From Flagellimonas maritima (GTDB lineage Bacteria; Bacteroidota; Bacteroidia; Flavobacteriales; Flavobacteriaceae), in the NCBI RefSeq assembly GCF_003269425.1, contig NZ_CP030104.1, forward strand, positions 2,599,501 through 2,663,500: a stretch of 64,000 bases of DNA. The letters run 5' to 3'. Below the pieces are notes generated by a model. It was not told the DNA's origin. It did no database searches and saw nothing but the letters and a program-made list of their open reading frames with translations. The position numbers and the translations under genes were made by a program. Shown piece after piece: positions 1-8,923 of this stretch (its first letter is position 1; every line of letters begins with the position of its first letter).

Positions 1-36
1 AAAGCGATTCCACGTATAGAAAAGCTGTTTTTGTAA
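1..36 (+). CDS. 3' end of an upstream gene, probably trkA (partial)
   Basis: The first 33 bases read as KAIPRIEKLFL followed by TAA, and the final A of that stop is the first base of the trkH start codon (TAATG overlap). A one-base overlap is typical of translationally coupled operon partners. In Bacteroidota trkH normally follows trkA, the cytosolic NAD-binding regulatory subunit of the Trk potassium uptake system, so this is probably its C-terminus. Only eleven residues are visible, so the identity rests on context. Confidence 0.5.
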   Translation, partial: KAIPRIEKLFL

Positions 37-1526
37 TGAACCTGAATACCCGAATAATTGTCCACATCATGGGGCTATTGCTACTTTGCAATGGTTTTTT
101 TATGCTCATCTCAGCTTTTGTAAGCGGAATTTACAAAGATGGCGCAACTTTAGACATTACTTTGGCAGCTATAGTGACCATGCTTGTAGGCGTAATGGCG
201 ATGTTTTACACGCGTGGGCATAAGAAGGAAGTCAAACGAAAAGAGGGGTATATAGTAGTCACCTTTGGATGGATTATAATGTCCATATCAGGAACATTGC
301 CTTACCTGTTTTCAGGAGCTATACCTTCTGTTACCAACGCTTTTTTTGAAACCATATCCGGGTATACCACCACTGGTGCTTCCATTTTGGACGATATTGA
401 GTCTTTGCCCAAAGGCATACTGTTTTGGCGAAGCCTTACCCACTGGATTGGTGGAATGGGGATTATAGTGCTTGCTATCGCCATCCTTCCACTCTTGGGC
501 ATAGGAGGTATGCAACTATTTTCTGCAGAAGCACCTGGACCAGGGGGTGACAAGCTCCACCCAAGGATTACGGATACCGCAAAAAGATTGTGGCTTATTT
601 ATTTTGGATATACGGTCACTGAAGCAATTTTATTGAAATTGGCAGGAATGTCCATTTTTGATGCAATGAACCATGCCTTGGCCACACTCTCAACAGGAGG
701 TTTCTCCACAAAAAATGCAAGTCTGGCCTATTGGAACGATCAACCTTTGATACAATATATTATTATTCTCTTTATGTTTTTGGCCGGGAGCAATTTCGTA
801 TTGAGTTATTTTGCTTTTACAGGTAGAGTACAGCGAGTTTTAAAAGACGAGGAGTTTAAATACTATACAGGTTTTATTGTTCTATTTACAATTATAGCCG
901 CCATTGTTGTTTATGTAAAGGCCAATGTACCCATTTCCGATTTTCATCCTATGGTTTATGGTGAGGTGGAAAGTTCTTTTAGACATGCACTTTTTCAAGT
1001 AATAGCGGTCATTACAACAACAGGATTTGTCACTGCAGATTTTACAGGTTGGACACCTTTCTTGACCATATTCTTTTTTGGTCTGATGTTTTTGGGGGGT
1101 TCGGCTGGATCAACCTCTGGGGGAATAAAAGTAATGCGTCACTTATTGATCATTAAGAACGGTATTCTAGAGTTTAAAAGAACTTTGCATACTAATGCAA
1201 TTATTCCTGTGCGTTATAATAATAAAACAGTTACAGAGCATATCGTCTATAATATTATAGCATTTTTTGTACTCTATATGCTCCTTTTTATAATAGGTTC
1301 TCTCTTTTTAGGTTTTTTGGGCCTTGATTTTATCTCTGCCATTGGTGGTGCAGCTTCTTCATTGGGCAATGTAGGACCTGCCTTTGGAAGTTTGAACCCC
1401 GTCAGCAATTACAACAGTTTACCAAATGTTGGAAAATGGTGGTGCGGATTTTTGATGCTTTTGGGTAGATTGGAACTGTTCACTGTGCTAATAATTCTGA
1501 CACCTTATTTTTGGAAGAAATTTTAA
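36..1526 (+). CDS. trkH: TrkH family potassium uptake protein
   Basis: A 496-residue polytopic inner-membrane protein, the K+-translocating subunit of the Trk system. It shows the family's four-fold pore repeat, with selectivity-filter segments TTGASILDD (about residues 111-119), TLSTGGFST (about 219-227), ITTTGFVTADF (about 327-337) and SLGNVGPAFGS (near 440-450), each holding the conserved filter glycine. Length and hydrophobicity are normal for TrkH. The ATG overlaps the stop of the preceding gene by one base, so the two are probably co-translated, and the operon ends at the strong hairpin overlapping its stop codon. Confidence 0.95.
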   Translation: MNLNTRIIVHIMGLLLLCNGFFMLISAFVSGIYKDGATLDITLAAIVTMLVGVMAMFYTRGHKKEVKRKEGYIVVTFGWIIMSISGTLPYLFSGAIPSVTNAFFETISGYTTTGASILDDIESLPKGILFWRSLTHWIGGMGIIVLAIAILPLLGIGGMQLFSAEAPGPGGDKLHPRITDTAKRLWLIYFGYTVTEAILLKLAGMSIFDAMNHALATLSTGGFSTKNASLAYWNDQPLIQYIIILFMFLAGSNFVLSYFAFTGRVQRVLKDEEFKYYTGFIVLFTIIAAIVVYVKANVPISDFHPMVYGEVESSFRHALFQVIAVITTTGFVTADFTGWTPFLTIFFFGLMFLGGSAGSTSGGIKVMRHLLIIKNGILEFKRTLHTNAIIPVRYNNKTVTEHIVYNIIAFFVLYMLLFIIGSLFLGFLGLDFISAIGGAASSLGNVGPAFGSLNPVSNYNSLPNVGKWWCGFLMLLGRLELFTVLIILTPYFWKKF

Positions 1527-1572
1527 AAATAATACCCTTCAAAATTTAAGGATTTTGAAGGGTATTATTTTT
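1525..1572. terminator. Bidirectional terminator between trkH and the aminotransferase
   Basis: Perfect inverted repeat with 21-base arms at 1525-1545 and 1552-1572 around a six-base loop. The outer ends are A-rich on the left and T-rich on the right, so each strand ends in a U-tract. It lies between two convergent genes and its left arm overlaps the last bases of the trkH stop codon. It can serve both transcripts. Confidence 0.9.
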
Positions 1573-1585
1573 CGGACAATCTAAA

Positions 1586-2773
1586 CTAGTTTACAACTTC
1601 AGAAATTCTAGAAATAGCTTCCCTTAGTTCTTTTTCGGACGCAGCATATGATATTCGAATACAATTAGGATTGCCAAAAGCTTCACCCGTAACCGTCGCC
1701 ACATTGGCATGTTCCAATAGATATAGTGCAAAATCCGAAGCATTGTCAATTTTAGTACCGTTCAAAGTTTTCCCAAAAAAGTCAGAGATGTCAGGAAAAA
1801 CATAGAAAGCGCCTTCAGGAACATTTAATTTGAACCCTTTAATTTCACCTAAAAGCTCAAGAACCAAATCCCTTCGTTGATGAAATTCATCGATCATAAA
1901 CTGAATCTTGCTTTTTGGAGCTTCCAGAGCAGCAATTACGGCCCGTTGCGCAATTGCATTGGCACCACTTGTTACTTGGCCTTGAAGTTTGGTACATCCC
2001 TTGGCAATCCATTCAGGAGCACCCATATAACCTATTCTCCAACCTGTCATGGCAAACGCTTTTGACACCCCATTGATAGTAATGGTTCTATCGTACATCC
2101 CTTCAACTCCTGCAATACTTACATGACCGCCCATAAAATTAATATGCTCGTAGATTTCATCTGAAACCACAAAAATATTGGGATATTTTTTCAAAACTTC
2201 TGCTAAACCTTTTAATTCGGTTTCGCTGTAAACAGAGCCACTGGGATTGCAAGGAGAACTGAACCATACCATTTTTGTTTTTGGTGTGATTGCGGCTTCA
2301 AGTTGTTCAGGAGTCATTTTAAAATCAGTATCAATGCTAGTGGTAACCTCAACTGGAACGGCTTCGGCCAATTTTACGATATCACTATAGCTAACCCAAT
2401 ATGGTGCAGGAAGGACGACTTCATCTCCAGGGTTCAAAACAACCATAGCGACATTGAAGAGCGACTGTTTGGCACCCGTAGAGACTACAATTTGACTTGT
2501 GGTATAGTCCAGATCATTGTCCCGCTTAAATTTTTTCGAAATAGCCTTTTTTAAATCTGCGTAACCGTCTACGGGAGTATAGCTACTGTAGTTTTCGTCA
2601 ATGGCTTTTTTTGCGGCTTCCTTTATAAAATCGGGAATGTTAAAATCGGGTTCTCCCAAACTTAACCCTATAATATCTTTCCCTTCCTTTCTTAGTTCTC
2701 TTGCTTTTGCGGCCATAGCCAACGTGGCCGACGTGGACATTTTCTGAATCCTGTCAGATAGGTGATTACTCAT
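1586..2773 (-). CDS. Pyridoxal-phosphate aminotransferase, aspartate aminotransferase-like (class I)
   Basis: A 395-residue cytosolic fold-type I aminotransferase. The PLP Schiff-base lysine is K238 in SKAFAMTGWRIGY. NPSGS (176-180), the DEIYEH block (205-210) and a late arginine in NCIRISYA are the usual cofactor and carboxylate-binding elements. It matches the subgroup annotated in Bacteroidota as aspartate aminotransferase, which moves the amino group between aspartate and 2-oxoglutarate; related enzymes use aromatic amino acids or prephenate, so substrate is inferred. The desaturase gene ends 13 bases upstream of its start, so the two may share a transcript. Confidence 0.9.
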   Translation of the reverse strand: MSNHLSDRIQKMSTSATLAMAAKARELRKEGKDIIGLSLGEPDFNIPDFIKEAAKKAIDENYSSYTPVDGYADLKKAISKKFKRDNDLDYTTSQIVVSTGAKQSLFNVAMVVLNPGDEVVLPAPYWVSYSDIVKLAEAVPVEVTTSIDTDFKMTPEQLEAAITPKTKMVWFSSPCNPSGSVYSETELKGLAEVLKKYPNIFVVSDEIYEHINFMGGHVSIAGVEGMYDRTITINGVSKAFAMTGWRIGYMGAPEWIAKGCTKLQGQVTSGANAIAQRAVIAALEAPKSKIQFMIDEFHQRRDLVLELLGEIKGFKLNVPEGAFYVFPDISDFFGKTLNGTKIDNASDFALYLLEHANVATVTGEAFGNPNCIRISYAASEKELREAISRISEVVN

Positions 2774-2786
2774 TGATTGTGCTATT

Positions 2787-3890
2787 TTACTGGTACTGAA
2801 GTGCTGGATTCTTACCTAACTCCTTCAGATGTTTGAAGTGCGAAATTATCGCTTTTCTCGTAGTTTTATATTCGTTGTAAGGCAGATTAAACTCTTTGGC
2901 GGTCTGTTTCACAATTTTGGATATTTTTGTGTAGTGAACGTGACTGATGTTAGGGAATATATGATGCTCTACTTGGTGATTCAAGCCACCCGTAAACCAA
3001 TTCACAATTCTATTTTTAGTCCCAAAATTAACGGTAGTTACCAGTTGGTGGATTGCCCAAGTGTTTTTCATGGTCCCGTTTTCATCCGGTAATGGAGTAT
3101 CTGCATGGTCGACGATGTGTGCCAACTGAAAAACAACGCTTAATATTACCCCTGCTACATAGTGCATTATAAAAAACCCGAGCAATACCTGCCACCAAGC
3201 AATGTCAACGAAAATTAAAGGCAATACGATCCAGATTGTAATATAAATCAGTTTGGTGATTACCAATGTACTCCAGTTGATTATAGGGCTGGGACGTTTT
3301 CCATAGGATAACTTTCTTTTCATGTACCTGTACATTTGCTGAAAATCAGTTGTAATGGCCCAATTAAAAGTCAATAGTCCATAAAGAAAAACAGAATAAA
3401 AATGTTGAAATTTATGGTGTTTTTGCCATTCTGCATGTTTTGAAAAACGAAGTATCCTACCTGCTTCCATATCCTCGTCATGCTCGTGGATGTTGGTGTA
3501 GGTGTGGTGCAGGACATTATGCTGTACCTGCCAATTGTAAACATTGCCTGCCAATATATAAATACTGCCCCCCATTAATTTGTTCACCCATTTTTTATTG
3601 GAATATGAACCATGGTTGCCATCATGCATCACATTCATTCCGACACCTGCCATACCTACACCCATAGTGATGGACAATAAAAGGTAGGCCCAAAAAGGTA
3701 GGTTCAATGTCAATATTAAAAAGTAGGGAGTCAAAAAAACGGCGAACATCACTATAGTTTTAAGATGAAGTTTCCAATTCCCGGTTTTTTTTATTTCATT
3801 CTCACTAAAATATTGATTTACTCTTTTATTGAGCGTTCTAAAAAAGTTCGCTGAATCTTTTCTTGAAAATCGGATGGTATCCTTATCCAT
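2787..3890 (-). CDS. Membrane fatty-acid (acyl-CoA/lipid) desaturase
   Basis: A 367-residue integral membrane desaturase with the three histidine boxes that bind the di-iron centre: HDGNH (89-93), HNVLHH (124-129) and HQVEHH (305-310). The third box in the form QxxHH, with Q306 as the glutamine position, is typical of the front-end/linoleoyl-CoA desaturase branch. There is no N-terminal cytochrome b5 domain, so electrons must come from a separate donor. Four or so hydrophobic segments flank the boxes. It probably adjusts membrane lipid unsaturation; the double-bond position cannot be read from sequence. Confidence 0.9.
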   Translation of the reverse strand: MDKDTIRFSRKDSANFFRTLNKRVNQYFSENEIKKTGNWKLHLKTIVMFAVFLTPYFLILTLNLPFWAYLLLSITMGVGMAGVGMNVMHDGNHGSYSNKKWVNKLMGGSIYILAGNVYNWQVQHNVLHHTYTNIHEHDEDMEAGRILRFSKHAEWQKHHKFQHFYSVFLYGLLTFNWAITTDFQQMYRYMKRKLSYGKRPSPIINWSTLVITKLIYITIWIVLPLIFVDIAWWQVLLGFFIMHYVAGVILSVVFQLAHIVDHADTPLPDENGTMKNTWAIHQLVTTVNFGTKNRIVNWFTGGLNHQVEHHIFPNISHVHYTKISKIVKQTAKEFNLPYNEYKTTRKAIISHFKHLKELGKNPALQYQ

Positions 3891-3974
3891 ATACTATTTT
3901 TTACAAAGGTAGTTAAATTGATCCTCCAAGTAGTCTCCTTAATGTGAAAACGGCGTTAAGGTAATTAAAAGTAT

Positions 3975-3982
3975 TAATTTTG
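3975..3982 (+). promoter_or_regulatory. -7 box of a Bacteroidota-type promoter for rsmG
   Basis: TAATTTTG matches the Bacteroidota -7 consensus TAnnTTTG exactly and lies about 22 bases before the rsmG ATG, which gives a short leader. No clear TTG -33 element was found at the usual spacing. Confidence 0.5.
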
Positions 3983-4003
3983 GCTAAATTAACAGGATTG
4001 GTC

Positions 4004-4630
4004 ATGAACATAGATTTAATCTTCAACTATTTTACGAGCCTCACCAATGTACAAAGACAACATTTTCTTGCCTTGGAGATGCTCTACCAAGATTGGAACA
4101 AGAAGATAAATGTGGTCTCGAGAAAAGATATTGATGAACTGTATCTGCGCCATGTGCTGCATTCCTTGGGAATTGCAAAGATTCAACAGTTCAACGAGGG
4201 CTCCAAAATTTTGGATGTGGGAACCGGAGGAGGATTTCCAGGAATTCCATTGGCCATATTATTTCCCGATACCCACTTTATGTTGGTAGATGCCATAGGA
4301 AAAAAAATAAAAGTTGTTCAAGAAGTAATTGATGGAACAAAATTAAAAAATGTAACCGCCGTTCACTCCAGAGTTGAAGATATTGAAGGTCAATTTGATT
4401 TTATAGTCAGTAGAGCGGTTGCCGCTATGCCCACTTTTGTACATTGGACAAAAGGAAAGATAAAAAAAGTGTCTTCCCATGAGCGGAAAAATGGTATTCT
4501 ATATCTGAAAGGTGGGGATTTAAGCGAAGAATTAAAAGACTATAGAACTGTGCAGGTTTTTGAACTGAGCGAGTATTTTAAGGAAGAATTCTTTGAAACC
4601 AAAAAGGTGGTATACTTGCCCTTAAAATAA
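4004..4630 (+). CDS. rsmG: 16S rRNA (guanine(527)-N(7))-methyltransferase RsmG
   Basis: A 208-residue SAM-dependent methyltransferase that modifies G527 in the 530 loop of 16S rRNA. The SAM-binding motif I is the glycine-rich ILDVGTGGGFPGIP, followed by the acidic motif LVDAIGKK and the motif VSRAVA, all characteristic of GidB/RsmG. I chose the ATG at 4004 instead of an in-frame TTG at 3980 because the TTG overlaps the predicted -7 box and the ATG gives the normal family length and N-terminus (MNIDLIFNYF). It is a single-gene unit divergent from the desaturase. Confidence 0.95.
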   Translation: MNIDLIFNYFTSLTNVQRQHFLALEMLYQDWNKKINVVSRKDIDELYLRHVLHSLGIAKIQQFNEGSKILDVGTGGGFPGIPLAILFPDTHFMLVDAIGKKIKVVQEVIDGTKLKNVTAVHSRVEDIEGQFDFIVSRAVAAMPTFVHWTKGKIKKVSSHERKNGILYLKGGDLSEELKDYRTVQVFELSEYFKEEFFETKKVVYLPLK

Positions 4631-4638
4631 GGGCAAGT
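4614..4638. terminator. Hairpin overlapping the rsmG stop codon
   Basis: Perfect 11-base inverted repeat (4614-4624 and 4628-4638) with a three-base loop, spanning the rsmG stop. There is no T-run after it on either strand, so it is a weak terminator or an RNA-end stabiliser between convergent genes. Confidence 0.5.
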
Positions 4639-4665
4639 GCATATTACCACCAAAACTAACTCAAC

Positions 4666-6123
4666 TTATTTTATAGACCACACAGCATAACCATTGGCAG
4701 GAGCCTTTAGGGTTACCGCTCCACTGGAATCTGTAGCCACCGAGGAAGCGATGCTTCCCGTGTAATCGTGTAAATTATTTTCGGTCCAGTGTGTGGTTAC
4801 TTGTCTGTTCAGTTCAAGTCCATTTGTATTAATGTACAATACCAGCCCTGGATTATCGCCATCCCCTTTTCTTGCTGCGATGTACTCATCTTCATCAGCA
4901 AACAACACTTCCAATTCACCTGATGCGATGGTTCTATTGATGAGGATAAGTTGATTCAATTTTTCCTTGAACTCCTCATTTTCATAGTCCAGATAGAAAA
5001 TAGTGGGATATCCCGGATGTGTCAATATATAGGAATATGCAAAAAGCTTGTATTCCTCTTCTATGACAGGTTCTCTATCCGTATCATGATTTGCTACAAA
5101 CGTAACGGCATCTGCTGGATTGGTTTTCCATAGCATGTCCCCATTTTGCAAAATGGTCAAATTGTTCTGCTGAAAGGCATCCCGCATTTGGAAAAGACAT
5201 GGAAAATCGAAAGCGTTCACGCCTGCGGCAGCCACCCAGTCCCTCACTAAATTTGCGTTGCCATCAAAGAATTCACCTACGGACCATCCACCTACTTCAT
5301 CGACCCATGCATCAACATATTCTGGACTAAAGCTTTTTACATAGTCAAAACGCCAACCGTCAAAACCAACGGTATTCTTGTAATACTTTGCCACGGAATT
5401 ATCAAACTTCCATAGCCAGTTCTGTACATTGTCCTGTAAATGACATAAATCCTGCTCTTCAAAGAAAAGTGCTTCTTCATCGTTGTTGTGAATGCTATTG
5501 GGATGGTAATCCTCAAAGTTTCTGTTGAACATTCCAGAGGCATTTCCATTCATTTCATTAAATAAAGTGAAAGTATCCTTGTCGCGGTAAGGATTATATT
5601 CAAGACCACCTCCACTATTATGACCCATAACGATATCTGCAATCACCTCTATGTCGTTTTCATGCGCTTTGGCGATTAGATTATCCAATTCTTCACGTGA
5701 ACCAAAACGAGTCTCGGTGGTGCCCTGTTGAAAATATTCTCCCAAGTCATAATAGTCTGAGGGGTCGTAACCCATGGAAAATCCTCCTGATTGTCCTTTG
5801 GAAACAGGGGGCAGCCAAATTCTGTCTATCCCGACTGATGCCCATTCATCTGTTTTATCGGCAATAAGGTCCCACCAATCAAAACGTGGTTCAACATCCC
5901 AGTAAAAAGCCTGCATCATTACACCGTTTCCATTTAGAAAATTGGTCAAGTCTTGGCCTTCCGATACCTGACCATCTCCGTTTGTTAATGCTTCTTCGAC
6001 CAAACCACTGGGTTGATTGAAGGCATCGGAACATGAAGCCAATAATACGCAGCCTGAGATTAGAATTACTTTATGAAAAAAGTTTGCCTGTGATTCAAAA
6101 AAAGAATTTATCGATTTTTTCAT
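4666..6123 (-). CDS. GH13 alpha-amylase lipoprotein (SusG-like, surface)
   Basis: A 485-residue lipoprotein: N-terminal hydrophobic segment ending in lipobox LLASC with lipidated C31. The GH13 catalytic barrel follows with region I DIVMGH (163-168), nucleophile D260 in GWRFDYVK, acid/base E284 in VGEFF and transition-state stabiliser D347 in NHDTD. The size fits a compact alpha-amylase with an A/B barrel and a short C-domain, without the inserted CBM58 of Bacteroides SusG. It is the last gene of the susC-susD-susE-amylase run, so it most likely makes the first internal alpha-1,4 cuts in starch at the cell surface. Confidence 0.92.
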   Translation of the reverse strand: MKKSINSFFESQANFFHKVILISGCVLLASCSDAFNQPSGLVEEALTNGDGQVSEGQDLTNFLNGNGVMMQAFYWDVEPRFDWWDLIADKTDEWASVGIDRIWLPPVSKGQSGGFSMGYDPSDYYDLGEYFQQGTTETRFGSREELDNLIAKAHENDIEVIADIVMGHNSGGGLEYNPYRDKDTFTLFNEMNGNASGMFNRNFEDYHPNSIHNNDEEALFFEEQDLCHLQDNVQNWLWKFDNSVAKYYKNTVGFDGWRFDYVKSFSPEYVDAWVDEVGGWSVGEFFDGNANLVRDWVAAAGVNAFDFPCLFQMRDAFQQNNLTILQNGDMLWKTNPADAVTFVANHDTDREPVIEEEYKLFAYSYILTHPGYPTIFYLDYENEEFKEKLNQLILINRTIASGELEVLFADEDEYIAARKGDGDNPGLVLYINTNGLELNRQVTTHWTENNLHDYTGSIASSVATDSSGAVTLKAPANGYAVWSIK

Positions 6124-6130
6124 TGTAATT

Positions 6131-7273
6131 TTAATTTGGTGTTACTGAATAAGTATATTGTCTTGAATTACTTAAATCCAACACTATTCTATAACTTCCT
6201 CCGGCATCAATACTAAGGTTTCCGCCTCCAAAATCCATAGAACCATCGCCATTGTCATCGCCACCAAGGTTCAAATCCCAAGCATCATTGGCCCTAAATT
6301 TGAATTCTCCAGCAGTCAAGTTTACATCTATGGACCAAGTTTTTGTATCTGGGTCGTAGGTCATGTCTTGATCTGCGGAACCTTCTGGATCATTATCATC
6401 TGGCCATCCATTCGGTGTTGCTTCTCCTGTTACGGCCCAAGACGTTTTGTCAAGGGAATACGTTAGGGTTTCTGAGTTCATACGGATTAAATAATATCCT
6501 CCTGTTCCATCAGGTGTTCCACAATTTACCTCATCTTCTTGTTCAATGGTTCCAGAGAACGAACCATCTGAATCCCCAGTGTCGCCATAATCTCCATCAA
6601 AACTTTCGTTTGTTGGCAAGAACTTATATTGTGAGCCATCATCTGCCATAAAAACAAACCCTTCAAAACTTACGTCGTCTTCTTCAGTTGCCAAAATCTG
6701 CACTGCATCGGCCGGAGTCCAATCATTTCCATATCCACTTGCAGCCAAAAAGCTTCCTACTACGAAAAAGTCTTCCAATGGTGCTGGTTCACTTGCTTCA
6801 AAAGGAACAACACTGAAAGTAATAACGTCAGATTCCATGGTAAGGCTTCCCAAAGAGGCTATAACCTTTGCTTCCATTTGTGCCGGTATTATATTATCGT
6901 TTTCGTCCCGCATTACAGTTTGGTTAAAAATATCCGGGTCTATCAATAAGTTATTAAACTCATTTACCGTGAGAGAGACAAATGTATTACTGGTGGTACC
7001 GAAACTATGTGCTGTGGCAAATTCGTTTCCTGCCATCCCCATTAAAAGTTCATAGTTCTCCACGGTGGTAACATCAAAATCTGCCGGGGACCATGTAAAA
7101 GTTACGGCAACATTACTTGATGTTGCTTCTGTCAATACTACCGTACTCCCATTCAGCTCGGAAGATATTGATGGTGCCGCTACTACGGATGCTATTGTTA
7201 CTGGATCTTCATCATCGCAACCAATGATGGAAAAAACTAAAATTAGTGTCAAAAATTTTACTAAATATTTCAT
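6131..7273 (-). CDS. SusE/SusF-like outer-membrane starch-binding lipoprotein
   Basis: A 380-residue lipoprotein, with start at the ATG at 7273 rather than an in-frame TTG at 7285, giving MKYLVKFLTL and lipobox SIIGC with C19. The N-terminal third has an Ig-like SusE domain (SSELNGSTVVLTEATS, VTFTWSPADFD). The C-terminal half has two repeated starch-binding-like beta domains, seen in the parallel elements YKFLPTNESFDGDYGD and FKFRANDAWDLNLGGD. SusE/F proteins hold starch near the SusCD complex without hydrolysing it. It lies eight bases before the amylase and just after susD in one operon. Confidence 0.85.
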   Translation of the reverse strand: MKYLVKFLTLILVFSIIGCDDEDPVTIASVVAAPSISSELNGSTVVLTEATSSNVAVTFTWSPADFDVTTVENYELLMGMAGNEFATAHSFGTTSNTFVSLTVNEFNNLLIDPDIFNQTVMRDENDNIIPAQMEAKVIASLGSLTMESDVITFSVVPFEASEPAPLEDFFVVGSFLAASGYGNDWTPADAVQILATEEDDVSFEGFVFMADDGSQYKFLPTNESFDGDYGDTGDSDGSFSGTIEQEDEVNCGTPDGTGGYYLIRMNSETLTYSLDKTSWAVTGEATPNGWPDDNDPEGSADQDMTYDPDTKTWSIDVNLTAGEFKFRANDAWDLNLGGDDNGDGSMDFGGGNLSIDAGGSYRIVLDLSNSRQYTYSVTPN

Positions 7274-7294
7274 CTTCAAAAACAATTTTTAGGA

Positions 7295-8908
7295 TTAATA
7301 ATCTGGATTTTGGTCTAAGTTGGGGTTTGCGTTTAAGTCTCCCGCCGGTATTGGAAAAATATCAAAGTGCGCTGGTATGGACGTACCATTTTCCAATCCA
7401 CCTTTCCAGTCCCATAAATAGGTGTTCCCGGTGTATTGTCCAAAACGGACCAAGTCTGTTCTTCGGTAGCCTTCCCAACCGAGTTCCCTGCCTCTTTCGT
7501 CAAGTATAAATTGAAGGTCCAAGGAAGCTACATTTCCTGAAGCATCTCCGTATGCTCGCTGTCTTATTGCATTTACATAACCTAAAGCAGTCCCTTCATC
7601 TCCCCCTCCATTTCTTAAAAATGCTTCGGCGTACATCAAGTAAACATCGGCAAGTCGAAATAATGGAAGATCTATATCGGGATAACTGTTGTCCTGTCCA
7701 GGAACTCCGTCAGAAGTAAGATTTCTGAATTTTGTATACCCAAATCCTTCTTGGAAATCACTTCCTGTAGGAGGCGAAGTTAGTTCAAGTGAATGCCCGT
7801 CTTTGAAGAAAAAAGAAGCTCTAATATCTGGGCTATCTTGAAAAGGGTCATCGTTAGGGAACTCAAATAGACGGACAAAATTTTCTTTACACGTAAGTCC
7901 GGCAAATCCACCTGTATTTGCGCCAAAATCACCTGAAGAATTAATATTTGCGTCCAAAGTGCCGTTTACCATAATAAACATATACCCAAAGGATTGTGTT
8001 TCTACACCGTCGTGGGTAACAGGAAAAATAATTCCTTCAGCCGTATTGTTGTCTGCTAAAAAAAGTTCATTATAATTGGGCTCTAATGTATACCCAGCTG
8101 CGATTATCCTTTCACAAAAATTGATACAATCACTATATCTATTTTCTCCAATATACACTTCTGCATTTAGGTACAACCTGGCCAACAACGTCCATGCCGC
8201 TGCTTGATCGGCCCTTCCATAATCGTTTTGGGTTGCCGGCACCAAAAGGTCGGCAATTTCAATCAGTTCAGATTCTATATAATTGAATAAATCTACAGCG
8301 TTTGTCTGTTCCGGAAAGAACGCTCCCGGTAAATCCTCTTCGGTTACGAAAGGGATGTTGCCACCAAAAAGTTCCAATCCATGGTAATAGCTCAAAGCTC
8401 TGAGAAAGCGGGCTTCCGCTCTGTAAAATGCTATATCGGTTTGGATGTCCGCAGGAACATTTCTACCATCCAAAACTGATTGTTCTGTCTGTCTTAAAAA
8501 TTCATTTGCCTGTGTAACCTGAAAAATCAATCGGTTATAGACCACGGAAATTACATCATTGTCCGCAGTCCATTCATTTACTAAAAGTTCCGCAAGACCA
8601 GCATCATCATACCGCCACTTTACTGCATCAGCTGTAACTTCGTTCAAATAAAAGTAGGTACGCATGTATTGCGAATTTCCTTCATCAAAACCTATCAAAT
8701 CTCCTTGTCCAGATGGTCCTTGTTGGCCTGTTACGGATAATCCTGCATAGATTTTGGACAGGAACTGTAAATAGCTCTGTGGGTCATCAAAGGCATTTTC
8801 AGAATTGATGTTAATGGTGTCAATATCATCTAAATCATCAGTACAACCATTTATAAAGGCACTCATGATGAGGATAAAAAATAATTGATATATGTTACTA
8901 ATTTTCAT
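7295..8908 (-). CDS. susD: RagB/SusD family nutrient-binding outer-membrane lipoprotein
   Basis: A 537-residue SusD-type lipoprotein that forms the lid of the SusC transporter and captures oligosaccharides. The signal ends in lipobox FINGC with C22. Tetratricopeptide-like helices (for example FYRAEARFLRALSYYHGLELFGG) and the C-terminal family signature, in which the sequence LADVYLMYAEAFLRNGG and LDERGRELGWEGYRRTDLVRFG are recognisable, identify it clearly. It sits between susC and susE with short gaps. The locus context indicates maltodextrin or starch as ligand. Confidence 0.95.
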   Translation of the reverse strand: MKISNIYQLFFILIMSAFINGCTDDLDDIDTININSENAFDDPQSYLQFLSKIYAGLSVTGQQGPSGQGDLIGFDEGNSQYMRTYFYLNEVTADAVKWRYDDAGLAELLVNEWTADNDVISVVYNRLIFQVTQANEFLRQTEQSVLDGRNVPADIQTDIAFYRAEARFLRALSYYHGLELFGGNIPFVTEEDLPGAFFPEQTNAVDLFNYIESELIEIADLLVPATQNDYGRADQAAAWTLLARLYLNAEVYIGENRYSDCINFCERIIAAGYTLEPNYNELFLADNNTAEGIIFPVTHDGVETQSFGYMFIMVNGTLDANINSSGDFGANTGGFAGLTCKENFVRLFEFPNDDPFQDSPDIRASFFFKDGHSLELTSPPTGSDFQEGFGYTKFRNLTSDGVPGQDNSYPDIDLPLFRLADVYLMYAEAFLRNGGGDEGTALGYVNAIRQRAYGDASGNVASLDLQFILDERGRELGWEGYRRTDLVRFGQYTGNTYLWDWKGGLENGTSIPAHFDIFPIPAGDLNANPNLDQNPDY

Positions 8909-8923
8909 GATTTTCTTTTTTTA